From JAHRAW01 sp028066695 (GTDB lineage: Bacteria > Pseudomonadota > Gammaproteobacteria > Arenicellales > Poriferihabitantaceae), in assembly GCA_963457535.1 (NCBI GenBank), contig OY734803.1:1178001-1242000 (forward strand): a stretch of DNA of 64,000 nt, given 5' to 3'. The translations under genes were made by a program, and so were the position numbers. Below, piece after piece: positions 17,213 through 25,707 of the stretch; within the stretch, counting starts at the first letter, position 1, and each line of letters opens with the position of its first letter. The notes beneath the pieces were generated by a model. That model had not been told where the DNA came from. It made no database searches and saw nothing but the letters and a program-made list of their open reading frames with translations.

Positions 17213-18289
17213 ATGCTGCAACTGGTCAAACGCCCGCAGCCGTCAAAAGCGATGACCTATTTGTCGCCGCTGCTCGCGCTCGCGATTACGCTGTGCGCGG
17301 GCGTGGTGATGTTTCAGGCGATGGGGGTGAGTCCGGGGCGCGCGCTGCACGCGTTTTTCGCCGCGCCGCTCGCTTCAAAATACGGCTGGGCCGAACTCGG
17401 CGTCAAGGCGACCCCGCTGGTGCTGATCGGCGTCGCGCTGTCCATCGGTTTTCGCGCCGGCGTGTGGAACATCGGCGCCGAAGGGCAATTGACCTTCGGC
17501 GCGATTTGCGGCGGCGGCATCGCGCTGTGGCTGCACCGCGCCGAGACCGGCTGGGTGCTGCCGCTGGTGCTGCTGTGCGGCGCGCTCGGCGGCATGGCCT
17601 GGGCGGCGATTCCGGCGTTTCTCAGGACGAAATTTAACACCAACGAAATCCTGACCAGTTTGATGCTGACCTATGTCGCCATCTTGGTGCTGAGTTTGCT
17701 GGTGCACGGGCCGTGGCGCGATCCCGGCGGCTACAACTTTCCCGAGTCGCGCGATTTCAGTGAATCGGCGACGCTGCCCATCATTCTCGCCGGCACCCGG
17801 CTGCACCTCGGCTGGCTGCTGGCGCTCGCGATGGTCGGCGCGACTTGGGCGCTGCTGGCGCGCACGCTGGTCGGTTTTCAGGTCAAGGTCATCGGACAGG
17901 CGCCGGCCGCGGGCCGCCACGCCGGCTTCAGTTTGAACCGCATGGTGTGGTTCTGTTTCATGTTCGCCGGCGGCGCGGCCGGGCTGGCCGGCATCATTGA
18001 AGTGTCGGGGCCGATCGGCCAATTGCAGCCGTCCATTTCGCCGGGCTACGGCTTCACCGCGATCATCGTCGCCTTCCTCGGGCGGCTGCACCCGCTCGGT
18101 GTGCTTTTCGCCGGACTTTTGCTGGCGCTTTCCTATCTCGGCGGCGAGGCCGCGCAAATCCTGCTCGGCCTGCCGCTCGCGGTCACCGGCGTGTTTCAGG
18201 GAATGCTGCTGTTCTTTTTGCTGGCCTGCGATGTGCTGATTCATTACCGCATTCGCCCGCGCCGGCGCATGTCATCGGCGGCGGCGTAA
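17213..18289 (+). CDS. Nucleoside/purine ABC transporter permease 1
   Basis: Integral membrane permease of 358 residues in the BPD_transp_2 family, with about nine to ten hydrophobic segments. Family motifs include GFRAGVWNIGAEGQL (the typical N-terminal loop), FNTNEILTSLMLTYVA and GYGFTAIIVAFLGRLHPLG. It starts one base after the ATPase stop. This is the longer of the two permeases (NupB/YufP-like), with a cytoplasmic N-terminus predicted from its basic start. Confidence 0.93.
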   Translation: MLQLVKRPQPSKAMTYLSPLLALAITLCAGVVMFQAMGVSPGRALHAFFAAPLASKYGWAELGVKATPLVLIGVALSIGFRAGVWNIGAEGQLTFGAICGGGIALWLHRAETGWVLPLVLLCGALGGMAWAAIPAFLRTKFNTNEILTSLMLTYVAILVLSLLVHGPWRDPGGYNFPESRDFSESATLPIILAGTRLHLGWLLALAMVGATWALLARTLVGFQVKVIGQAPAAGRHAGFSLNRMVWFCFMFAGGAAGLAGIIEVSGPIGQLQPSISPGYGFTAIIVAFLGRLHPLGVLFAGLLLALSYLGGEAAQILLGLPLAVTGVFQGMLLFFLLACDVLIHYRIRPRRRMSSAAA

Positions 18290-18311
18290 CGAGACGCAAG
18301 GAGAAACTGCA

Positions 18312-19232
18312 GTGGAAATTTTAATTCCGGCGATTTTGACCGTGATCACCGCGGCCACGCCGCTGCTCTACGCGGCGCTCGGCGAATTGGTCGCGGAAAA
18401 ATCCGGCGTGCTCAACCTCGGCGTGGAGGGCATGATTTTGCTCGGCGCGGTGTGCGGTTTTGCCGCGGTGTATCTGACCGGCAGCGCGGCCGCCGGCATT
18501 TTCGCCGGACTCGCCGGCGGCATGGCGCTGTCGGTGGTCTTCGGCGTTTTGGTGCTGGGGTTTCAGGCGAGCCAGGTCGCCACCGGCCTGGCGCTGACCA
18601 TCTTCGGCATCGGCCTGAGCGCGCTGCTCGGCCAGGAATTGGTCGGCGTCGCCTACCAGGGCCTGCCGAAAATTTCGCTGCCGCTCCTTTCAAAAATTCC
18701 GGCGCTCGGCCCGCTGCTTTTCCGCCACGATTTTTTGGTCTACGGCTCGTTCGCGATGGCGTTCGCGGTGTATTGGTTTTTGGCGCGCAGCCGCGCCGGG
18801 CTGGTGCTGCGCGCGGTCGGCGATTCGCACGACGCCGCGCACGCCATGGGCTACCCGGTGGTGCGCATTCGCTTCGCCGCGGTGCTGTTCGGCGGCGGCA
18901 TGGCCGGACTCGCCGGCGCTTACCTTTCGCTCGCCTATTCGCCGCTGTGGATAGAAAACATGAGCGCCGGGCGCGGCTGGATCGCGCTCGCGCTGGTGGT
19001 GTTCGCCACCTGGCGTCCGTGGCGCGTGTTCATCGGCGCCTACCTTTTCGGCGGCATCACCATCCTGCAGCTGCACGCCCAGGTGCTCGGCGTCGGCGTG
19101 CCGGCGCAGGTGATGTCGATGCTGCCGTATCTGGCGACCATCGCGGTGCTGGTGCTGATTTCGCGCGACCGCAACAAAATCAAACTCAACGCGCCGGCCT
19201 GCATCGGCAAGCCGTTTCATCCGGCCGCGTAG
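18312..19232 (+). CDS. Nucleoside/purine ABC transporter permease 2
   Basis: A 306-residue permease of the same family (NupC/YufQ-like), with motifs EKSGVLNLGVEGMILLGA, ATGLALTIFGIGLSAL and AGRGWIALALVVFATW. The start is GTG at 18312, preceded by AAGGAGAA about seven bases upstream. It follows permease 1 by 22 bases. Together with the ATPase and the binding protein downstream it makes a complete importer for nucleosides or purine bases. Confidence 0.93.
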   Translation: MEILIPAILTVITAATPLLYAALGELVAEKSGVLNLGVEGMILLGAVCGFAAVYLTGSAAAGIFAGLAGGMALSVVFGVLVLGFQASQVATGLALTIFGIGLSALLGQELVGVAYQGLPKISLPLLSKIPALGPLLFRHDFLVYGSFAMAFAVYWFLARSRAGLVLRAVGDSHDAAHAMGYPVVRIRFAAVLFGGGMAGLAGAYLSLAYSPLWIENMSAGRGWIALALVVFATWRPWRVFIGAYLFGGITILQLHAQVLGVGVPAQVMSMLPYLATIAVLVLISRDRNKIKLNAPACIGKPFHPAA

Positions 19233-19239
19233 GGTTTGC

Positions 19240-19245
19240 TATACT
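19240..19245 (+). promoter_or_regulatory. Possible internal promoter (-10) for the binding protein gene
   Basis: TTTGCTATACT with TATACT at 19240-19245 lies between the second permease and the BMP binding protein. No good -35 is present. An extra promoter would raise binding-protein levels relative to the membrane subunits. Confidence 0.35.
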
Positions 19246-19295
19246 CGCCGCGGGCGCCCGCCCGCAATCATCATTCACTCAACGGGAGAAAATCC

Positions 19296-20384
19296 ATGAA
19301 ACACCAAAACCTGTTCCGCGCCGCCGCGCAAGCGGCCGTCGGCGCGGTTGTCGGCCTGTCCCTCGGCCTGACCGCAATCAGCGCGTCCGCCGCCGAAGTG
19401 GACAATGTCGGCTTCGTCTATGTCGGCCCGGTCGGCGACCACGGCTGGACCTACGCGCATGATGTCGCGCGCAAAAAACTGGAGCGCGAACTCGGCGTCA
19501 AAACCACCTATGTGGAGAACGTGCCCGAAGGCGCCGACGCCGAGCGCGTGATTCGCCAACTCGCGGCCAGCGGCAGCGACATCATCTTCACCACCTCATT
19601 CGGCTACATGGACCCGACGCTGAAAATCGCCAAGCAGTTTCCGGATGTGCGCTTTGAGCACGCCACCGGCTACAAGCGCGCCTACAACGTCAGCACCTAT
19701 TCGGCGCGTTTTTACGAAGGGCGCGCGGTGCTCGGCACCATCGCCGGCATGATGAGCAAGAGCGGCAAGGCCGGCTACATCGCCTCCTTCCCGATTCCCG
19801 AAGTGGTGCGCGGCATCAACGCGTTCACGCTGGCCATGCGCAAGGTCAACCCGAACGCCGAAGTGCGGGTCATCTGGGTCAATTCGTGGTTTGACCCGGG
19901 CAAGGAAGGCGACGCGGCAAAGGCGCTGATCGACCAGGGCATTGATGTGATCACCCAGCACACCGACTCGCCGGCGCCGCTGCAGGTCGCGCAGGAGCGC
20001 GGCGTGTACGCGTTCGGCCAGGCTTCCGACATGCGCACCTTCGCGCCGGACGCGCAACTGACCGCGGTGGTCAACAACTGGGGCGACTACTATGTGGAGC
20101 GCGTCAAGGCGCTGCAAAACGACTCGTGGCGCTCCCAGGACACCTGGGACGGCATCGGCCCCGGCATGGTGCGCATCGCCCCCTACGGCGACGCGGTGCC
20201 GGCGAAAGTGCGCGCGGTCGCCGATGTCATCGCGCAGAACATCGCCAACGGCGCGGTGCACCCGTTTGCCGGCCCGTTCAAAAGCGGGGACGGCAAGCAC
20301 TCGGTCAAGCGCGGCGAAGTGCTGGATGACGAGACGCTGCTCGGCATGAACTGGTATGTCGAGGGCGTGCAGGGCGGGCAGTAA
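19296..20384 (+). CDS. BMP-family nucleoside/purine ABC transporter substrate-binding protein
   Basis: Periplasmic binding protein of 362 residues. A basic N-terminus and hydrophobic core ending ISASAAEVDN form a Sec signal peptide with likely cleavage after residue 32 or so. The mature part follows the BMP/Med fold: VGFVYVGPVGDHGWTYAHD near the start, TTSFGYMDPTLKIAKQFPDV, NVSTYSARFYEGRAVLGTIAG and VRVIWVNSWFDPGKEGDAA. The ATG at 19296 follows GGGAGAA. It completes the four-gene importer. The ligand is inferred from the surrounding purine enzymes; lipoprotein attachment is not indicated because no lipobox cysteine is visible. Confidence 0.93.
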   Translation: MKHQNLFRAAAQAAVGAVVGLSLGLTAISASAAEVDNVGFVYVGPVGDHGWTYAHDVARKKLERELGVKTTYVENVPEGADAERVIRQLAASGSDIIFTTSFGYMDPTLKIAKQFPDVRFEHATGYKRAYNVSTYSARFYEGRAVLGTIAGMMSKSGKAGYIASFPIPEVVRGINAFTLAMRKVNPNAEVRVIWVNSWFDPGKEGDAAKALIDQGIDVITQHTDSPAPLQVAQERGVYAFGQASDMRTFAPDAQLTAVVNNWGDYYVERVKALQNDSWRSQDTWDGIGPGMVRIAPYGDAVPAKVRAVADVIAQNIANGAVHPFAGPFKSGDGKHSVKRGEVLDDETLLGMNWYVEGVQGGQ

Positions 20385-20397
20385 CGCCCGGCAATGA

Positions 20398-20426
20398 CGG
20401 GCGGGCGGCGGTTGCCGCCCCGCCCG
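20398..20426 (+). promoter_or_regulatory. GC-rich intercistronic hairpin
   Basis: A 12-bp stem with one bulged C around a GGTT loop, between the binding-protein gene and adenine deaminase. There is no T-run, so complete termination is unlikely. It may cap and stabilise the upstream binding-protein mRNA or attenuate readthrough into the catabolic genes. Confidence 0.5.
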
Positions 20427-20457
20427 CGGTTGCATTCACGCGCCAATCCGCAGAACC

Positions 20458-21462
20458 GTGGACGCTTTCATTCGCGGCCTGCCCAAGGCCGAACTGCACT
20501 GCCACATAGAGGGCGCGCTGGAGCCGGAGTTGATGTTTGAACTGGCCGCGCGCAACCGCGTGGAGTTGCCGTTCGCCGACGTGGACGCGCTGCGCGCCGC
20601 GTATGACTTCGGCAACCTGCAGGATTTTCTGGACCTGTATTACCAGGGCATGCGCGTGCTGCAAAGCGAATCTGATTTTTACGAACTGACGCGCGCCTAT
20701 CTGCAAAAAGCGCGCGCGCAAAACATTCGCCACGCGGAAATTTTCTTTGACCCGCAGGCGCATGTCTCGCGCGGCGTGGCGTTCGCCGATCTGGTCGGCG
20801 GCATCACCGCGGCGCTCGGCGAGGCCGAGCGCGAGGCCGGCATCACTTCCCGTTTGATCATGTGTTTCCTGCGCGACCGCGACGAGGAAGACGCGTTTTC
20901 CGTGCTGGAGATGGCAGAGCCGCACCGCGCGGAAATCGCCGGCGTCGGCCTGGACTCGGCCGAGGCCGGCAATCCGCCCGAAAAATTCGCGCGTGTTTTC
21001 GCCGAAGCGCGCGCGCGCGGCTACCGCCGCGTCGCCCACGCCGGCGAAGAGGGCCCGGCCGAATATGTGCGCGGCGCGCTGGACGCGCTCGGCGCCGAGC
21101 GCATAGACCACGGCAACGCCGCGCTCGGCGACGCGCAATTGATGGAGCGCCTCGCGCGCGAGGGCGTGCCGCTGACCATGTGCCCGCTGTCCAACCTGAA
21201 ACTGCGCGTGGTCTCCGACCTGCGCGAGCACCCGCTGAAAAAAATGCTGGAGCGCGGGCTGTGCGTGACCGTGAATTCGGACGACCCGTCCTATTTCGGC
21301 GGCTACATCAACGAAAACTACCGGGCGATCGCGCGCGCGCTCGGTCTTGAACGCGCCGACCTGGCGCAACTCGCGCGCAACAGCATCACCGCCTCCTTCG
21401 CCGAACCGCCGCGCCGCGCCGAGTTGCTCGGCGAAGTGGAGCGCTACTGCGCGCCGCACTGA
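20458..21462 (+). CDS. Adenine deaminase (adenosine-deaminase-like type)
   Basis: Zinc hydrolase of 334 residues. Metal and catalytic motifs are KAELHCHIEGALEPELMF, HAGEEGPAEYV, ERIDHGNAAL and VTVNSDDPSYFGGY. The GALEPELMFELA start, QDFLDLYYQGM segment and SDDPxYFGGY match the adenine-deaminase subgroup (yeast Aah1, Pseudomonas PA0148-type) rather than true adenosine deaminases, so adenine to hypoxanthine is the preferred call. Start GTG at 20458. Three bases separate it from puuD, so it is co-transcribed with the uricase genes and feeds hypoxanthine to XDH. Confidence 0.9.
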   Translation: MDAFIRGLPKAELHCHIEGALEPELMFELAARNRVELPFADVDALRAAYDFGNLQDFLDLYYQGMRVLQSESDFYELTRAYLQKARAQNIRHAEIFFDPQAHVSRGVAFADLVGGITAALGEAEREAGITSRLIMCFLRDRDEEDAFSVLEMAEPHRAEIAGVGLDSAEAGNPPEKFARVFAEARARGYRRVAHAGEEGPAEYVRGALDALGAERIDHGNAALGDAQLMERLAREGVPLTMCPLSNLKLRVVSDLREHPLKKMLERGLCVTVNSDDPSYFGGYINENYRAIARALGLERADLAQLARNSITASFAEPPRRAELLGEVERYCAPH

Positions 21463-21465
21463 GCG

Positions 21466-22656
21466 ATGGAAGGCCATCTGCATGAATGGATCAACCTGCT
21501 GCTGCGGTGGATCCACTTCATAGTCGGCGTCGCCTGGATCGGCGCGTCGTTTTACTTTAACTGGCTCGAGAACAACCTCGACCGCGACCCGCCGCAGGAG
21601 CGCGGCATCGCCGGCAACCTGTGGGCGGTGCACGGCGGCGGTTTTTACCACCTGAAAAAATTCAAAACCGGCCCGCGCGCGCTTCCCGAGCGGCTGCACT
21701 GGTTTAAGTGGGAGGCCTACACCACCTGGCTGAGCGGCGCCGCGCTGCTCGCCACGGTCTATTACTTCAACGCGCGCGTGTTTTTGCTGGCGCCGGATTC
21801 CGCGCTGAACGCGCCGAAGGGCGTGTTCATCGGCGTGCTCGCGGTGATCGGCTCGTGGTTCGTCTATGACGGCATGTGCCGCTCGCCGCTGCGGCGCCTG
21901 CCGCCGTTGCTCGCCGCCTGCGTGTTCGTCTATTTGGTCGCGCTCGCCTGGGGGCTGTCGGAAGTGTTCAGCGCGCGCGCCGCCTACATTCATGTCGGCG
22001 CGGCGATCGGCACCATCATGGTCGCCAATGTGTTTTTCGTGATCATTCCGGCGCAAAAGGAAATGGTCGCGGCGCTGACTGCGAAGCGTCCGCTGGATCC
22101 GCGCCCCGGCGCAAACGGCCTGCTGCGCTCGCGCCACAACAACTACCTGACGCTGCCGGTGCTGTTCATCATGATCAGCGGCCACTTTCCGTCCACTTAC
22201 GGGAACGCGTGGAGTTGGGCGGTGCTGGCGGCGCTGGCGGTGGCCGGCTGGCTGGCGCGGCACTACTTTAATATCCGCCGTAAAACTTCGCGCGCCGCGG
22301 CCTGGCTGCTGGCGGCGGCGTTCGCGCTGGTCGCCGCGCTCGCCTGGCTGACCGCGCCGCCGCGCAACGGCGCCTCGGCCGCGGCGGTCAGCACCGCGCA
22401 AATCGCCTCGGTCATTGAAACGCGCTGCGCCTCCTGCCACGCGGCGCGCCCGACCCAGCCCGGTTTCGCCGCGCCGCCGGCCGGGCTGGCATTGGAATCG
22501 CCGCATGAAATTGAGTTGAACGCGTCGCGCATTTACGCCGCGACGGTGCTGACCAAGACCATGCCCATCGCCAACCTGACCGGCATGACCGAGGACGAGC
22601 GCGAGTTGCTCGCCGCATGGTTTCACCATCTCGGCGCGGAGAAAGCGGCGCAATGA
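21466..22656 (+). CDS. puuD: Membrane-bound urate oxidase with C-terminal cytochrome c domain
   Basis: Oxidises urate to 5-hydroxyisourate while passing electrons to the respiratory chain instead of O2. The protein has 396 residues, with an N-terminal membrane domain of about eight hydrophobic segments (start MEGHLHEWINLLLRWIHFIV, GVAWIGASFYFNWLEN, HGGGFYHLKKF). A C-terminal cytochrome c domain has the heme-binding CASCH near residue 324 and a distal methionine in TKTMPIANLTGM. No soluble UraO/PucL is present in the window. The stop overlaps puuE by 4 bp. Confidence 0.95.
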   Translation: MEGHLHEWINLLLRWIHFIVGVAWIGASFYFNWLENNLDRDPPQERGIAGNLWAVHGGGFYHLKKFKTGPRALPERLHWFKWEAYTTWLSGAALLATVYYFNARVFLLAPDSALNAPKGVFIGVLAVIGSWFVYDGMCRSPLRRLPPLLAACVFVYLVALAWGLSEVFSARAAYIHVGAAIGTIMVANVFFVIIPAQKEMVAALTAKRPLDPRPGANGLLRSRHNNYLTLPVLFIMISGHFPSTYGNAWSWAVLAALAVAGWLARHYFNIRRKTSRAAAWLLAAAFALVAALAWLTAPPRNGASAAAVSTAQIASVIETRCASCHAARPTQPGFAAPPAGLALESPHEIELNASRIYAATVLTKTMPIANLTGMTEDERELLAAWFHHLGAEKAAQ

Positions 22657-23561
22657 CCTACCCGCGCGACATGATCGGTTACGCCGATTCGCCGCCGGCG
22701 GCGCGCTGGCCCGGCGGCGCGCGCGTCGCGCTGCAATTCGTGGTCAATTACGAGGAAGGCGGCGAGAACAACATCCTGCACGGCGACGAGGCCTCCGAGG
22801 CGTTTCTGTCGGAAATCGTCGGCGCGCAGCCCTACCGCGGCGCGCGCCACTTCAACATGGAGTCCATCTACGAATACGGCTCGCGCGCCGGTTTTTGGCG
22901 CCTGCACCGCATGTTCACCGAGCGCGAAATTCCGGTCACGGTTTTTGCGGTGGCCATGGCGATGCAGCGCAACCCGCGCGCGGTGGAGGCGATGCTCGCC
23001 GCCGACTGGGAAATCGCCAGCCACGGTTACCGCTGGATAGACTACCAATTCGTCCCCGAAGAACTGGAATTGGAGCACATGCAGCGCGCGGTGGAAATCC
23101 ACGCGGAAATCGCCGGCGCGCCGCCGCGCGGGTTTTACCTCGGGCGCACCAGTCCGAACACGCACCGCCTGACCGCCGAGCACGGCGATTTTGCATACAG
23201 CGCCGACAGTTACGCCGACGATTTGCCGTATTGGACGCGCGCATACGCGAAGCCGCTGCTGCTGGTGCCGTATACGCTGGACGCCAACGACATGCGCTTC
23301 GCCACCGCGCAGGGGTTTAATTCGGGCGAGCAGTTTTACCGGTATTTAAAAGACGCGCTGGACGCGCTGCTCGCCGAGGGCGAAACGCATGCGAAGATGA
23401 TGTCGGTCGGGCTGCATTGCCGCCTGGCCGGCCGGCCGGGCCGCGCCGCCGCGCTCGCGCGTTTTTTGGACGATGTGCGCGAACACCCGCAGGTGTGGCT
23501 GGCGCGGCGCATTGACATCGCCGAACACTGGCGGAAAAATTTTCCGGCGGAAAAATCCTGA
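22653..23561 (+). CDS. puuE: Allantoinase, PuuE (polysaccharide-deacetylase-like)
   Basis: Metal-independent allantoinase of the NodB fold converting allantoin to allantoate; 302 residues. Family marks are an N-terminal RDMIGYADSPP, FVVNYEEGGENN, SIYEYGSRAGFWRLHRMF, ASHGYRWIDYQ and FYLGRTSPNT. The ATG at 22653 overlaps the puuD stop by 4 bp. This type regularly accompanies PuuD and allantoicase. It is unrelated to amidohydrolase-type AllB, which is absent here. Confidence 0.95.
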   Translation: MTYPRDMIGYADSPPAARWPGGARVALQFVVNYEEGGENNILHGDEASEAFLSEIVGAQPYRGARHFNMESIYEYGSRAGFWRLHRMFTEREIPVTVFAVAMAMQRNPRAVEAMLAADWEIASHGYRWIDYQFVPEELELEHMQRAVEIHAEIAGAPPRGFYLGRTSPNTHRLTAEHGDFAYSADSYADDLPYWTRAYAKPLLLVPYTLDANDMRFATAQGFNSGEQFYRYLKDALDALLAEGETHAKMMSVGLHCRLAGRPGRAAALARFLDDVREHPQVWLARRIDIAEHWRKNFPAEKS

Positions 23562-23573
23562 GGCATTAAAACC

Positions 23574-24560
23574 ATGAACGACTTCTCGCGCCAATGGGTC
23601 AACCTCGCCTCGGGCAAACTCGGCGCGGCCGCGGCGCAATGCAGCGACGATTTTTTCGCGCCGATGCGCCGCATGCTGGAGGAAACCGCGCCGGTTTTTA
23701 TTGACGGCAAATACGACGAGCACGGCAAGTGGATGGACGGCTGGGAATCGCGGCGCAAGCGCGAGCCGGGCAACGACTGGTGCGTGGTGCGGCTGGCCAC
23801 GCCCGGCGTTTTGCACGGCGTGGAAATCGACACCACCCACTTCACCGGCAACTATCCGCCGGCGGCCTCGCTGGACGCATGCAGTTTTGACGGCGAATGC
23901 CCGCCCGAAGACATGGAGTGGACCGAACTCATCGCGCGCGCCGATTTGCAGGGCGACAGTTTGCGCCGCTTTGAAATAAAAGACGCGCGCGCCTGGACGC
24001 ATGTCCGCCTCAACATTTTTCCGGACGGCGGCGTGGCGCGGCTGCGCGTGTATGGCGCGCCGAAAATTGATTGGAAAGCGGCCAAGGGCGAGCGCGTGGA
24101 TTTGGCGGCCGCGCTGAACGGCGCGGTCGCGCTTTGCTGCAACGACGAGCACTTCGGTTCCATTCGCAACCTGCTCGCGCCGGGGCGCGGCGTCAACATG
24201 GGGGACGGCTGGGAGACGCGGCGGCGGCGCGAACCCGGCAACGACTGGGTGGTGGTCGCGCTCGCGCATCCCGGCGTCATTCGCGAAATTGAAATTGACA
24301 CCGCGCATTTCAAGGGGAATTTTCCCGACGGCTGCAGTTTGCAGGGCGCGCTTCTGCAAAACGCGCCGCTGGAGAAATTGCCGGCGATGAGCGAGAAGTG
24401 GCAGGAATTGTTGCCGCGCGTAAAACTGCAGGCCGACAAGGAGCACCGCTTTCGCGATGAAATCGCCGCGCACAACGCGGTCAGCCATGTGCGGCTGAAC
24501 ATCTACCCGGACGGCGGCGTCAGCCGCCTGCGGTTATTCGGCGAAGTGAGCGATGACTGA
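23574..24560 (+). CDS. alc: Allantoicase
   Basis: Hydrolyses allantoate to S-ureidoglycolate and urea. The 328-residue protein shows the family's internal duplication: two jelly-roll repeats, each with an arginine/glutamate-rich ExRRxREPGNDW motif (near residues 58 and 217), then PGV..xxEIDTxHFxGNxP and an xVRLNIYPDGGVxRLR end. It sits between puuE (12 bases upstream) and allA (8-bp overlap). Choice of allantoicase over allantoate amidohydrolase means nitrogen leaves as urea rather than ammonia; no urease is visible in the window. Confidence 0.95.
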   Translation: MNDFSRQWVNLASGKLGAAAAQCSDDFFAPMRRMLEETAPVFIDGKYDEHGKWMDGWESRRKREPGNDWCVVRLATPGVLHGVEIDTTHFTGNYPPAASLDACSFDGECPPEDMEWTELIARADLQGDSLRRFEIKDARAWTHVRLNIFPDGGVARLRVYGAPKIDWKAAKGERVDLAAALNGAVALCCNDEHFGSIRNLLAPGRGVNMGDGWETRRRREPGNDWVVVALAHPGVIREIEIDTAHFKGNFPDGCSLQGALLQNAPLEKLPAMSEKWQELLPRVKLQADKEHRFRDEIAAHNAVSHVRLNIYPDGGVSRLRLFGEVSDD

Positions 24561-25071
24561 ACTGCAGCCGCGCGCGCTGAACAAAAAAAATTTCGCCGCG
24601 TTCGGCGAAGTCATTGAATTGGACGGCGCAAAAAACTTCCCGATCAACCAGGGCCTGACCACCCGCTACCACGACCTGTGCACGCTGGACTTCGCCGAGG
24701 CCGGCGGGCGGCCGATCGTCAGCGTGTTTCGCAGCGCGCCGCTGCCGCTGCCGCACCGCGTGCGCGTAATGGAGCGCCACCCGAAAGGCAGCCAGGCTTT
24801 TTTGCCGGCCGACGACCTGCCATTTTTGGTGCTGGTCGCCGGCGGCGGCGCGCCGCCGCGCGCGGCCGACATGTCGCTGTTCATCAGCAACGGCCGCCAG
24901 GGCGTGAACCTTTACAAAAACACCTGGCACCACTTCCAAATCGTGCTCGGCAAACAGCGCGATTTCATCGTCATCGACCGCGGTGGCGATGACGAAAACT
25001 TGGAAGAAGTGGAAATAAAAGAAGAGGTGTGGATTCCCGAATCGGCCGGCGAAATTACTTCTTCCACTTAA
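24553..25071 (+). CDS. allA: Ureidoglycolate lyase
   Basis: Cleaves ureidoglycolate to glyoxylate and urea, the last step of the branch. The protein has 172 residues; AllA-family features are FAAFGEVIELDGA, INQGLTTRYHDL, VFRSAPLPLPHRV, ERHPKGSQAFLP and GVNLYKNTWHH. It starts inside the end of alc (8-bp overlap) and its final 17 bases overlap the tail of the convergent peroxiredoxin gene. It is the last gene of the adenine deaminase-puuD-puuE-alc-allA run. Confidence 0.95.
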   Translation: MTELQPRALNKKNFAAFGEVIELDGAKNFPINQGLTTRYHDLCTLDFAEAGGRPIVSVFRSAPLPLPHRVRVMERHPKGSQAFLPADDLPFLVLVAGGGAPPRAADMSLFISNGRQGVNLYKNTWHHFQIVLGKQRDFIVIDRGGDDENLEEVEIKEEVWIPESAGEITSST

Positions 25072-25612
25072 TTGAGCATCCCATGCTGGCCGACTGCTCG
25101 GCCGGCCCTTTTTCGCCGGCCGCGACCGCGCGCATCGCGTCCAGCAATTCCGCGTTGCGCGCGCCGCCTTCCGCGCCGTCTTTCATGCCGGTGTCATCCA
25201 GCCGGCCGCGATACTGCAGTTCGCCGGCAGCGTTGAAGCCGAAAAAATCCGGCGTGCACACCGCGTCGTAAGCGCGCGCCATTTCCTGCGTCTCATCCAG
25301 AAGATACGGAAACGAAAAGCCGTGCTCGGCGGCGAAGGCGCGCATTCTTTCCGGGCGGTCATCCGGATGGGCGTGAAAGTCGTTCGGCATCACCGCCACC
25401 GCCGGCACGCCAACTTCGGCGAGCGTTTTCGCGTCGGCGACCAGCCGGGCGATGACCGCCTTGACATACGGGCAGTGGTTGCAGATAAACGCGACCAGCA
25501 ATCCGCCCGCGCCGAAACTCCGCGCGACCGAGACCGGCGCGCCGTCCAAGTCGGGCAGCGTGAAGTCCGGCGCTTTCCAGCCGAAATCGCAGAGAGGCGT
25601 GTCCAGGCGCAT
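25055..25612 (-). CDS. AhpC/TSA-family thioredoxin-fold protein (redoxin)
   Basis: A 185-residue cytoplasmic protein with a thioredoxin/peroxiredoxin fold: PDFTLPDLDGAPVSVA, then the active-site stretch FICNHCPYVKAVIARL carrying one C-x2-C-P-like pair, and the later PDFFGFNAAGELQYRG. It matches the group annotated as thioredoxin family protein of the AhpC/TSA superfamily; peroxidase activity is not established. The ATG at 25612 is exactly six bases behind a TACAAT box. Its last 17 bases overlap allA tail to tail. No link to ureide metabolism is evident. Confidence 0.85.
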   Translation of the reverse strand: MRLDTPLCDFGWKAPDFTLPDLDGAPVSVARSFGAGGLLVAFICNHCPYVKAVIARLVADAKTLAEVGVPAVAVMPNDFHAHPDDRPERMRAFAAEHGFSFPYLLDETQEMARAYDAVCTPDFFGFNAAGELQYRGRLDDTGMKDGAEGGARNAELLDAMRAVAAGEKGPAEQSASMGCSIKWKK

Positions 25613-25618
25613 CGCGCG

Positions 25619-25624
25619 ATTGTA
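25619..25624 (-). promoter_or_regulatory. -10 box of a leaderless redoxin message
   Basis: TACAAT on the minus strand with exactly six bases before the ATG, so the predicted +1 is the A of the start codon. No clear -35 is seen. It has the same geometry as the uraD promoter. Confidence 0.5.
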
Positions 25625-25707
25625 GCCGCTCTTTTGTTTCGCGGCGTTTTTTCGGTAAAATGCGCGCCCGCCGCAGCCGCGCATTCCCCGCCCTCTTTTT
25701 ATTTTCC

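Noticed and set aside
20305..22653. A very long antisense open frame (about 780 codons) opposite adenine deaminase and puuD
   Set aside because: It follows third-position GC bias of the real genes on the plus strand, has Arg/His/Gly-rich composition and no domain. The same applies to long antisense frames at 61-1482, 2710-4032, 33404-35281, 38442-40253 and 51272-53617.
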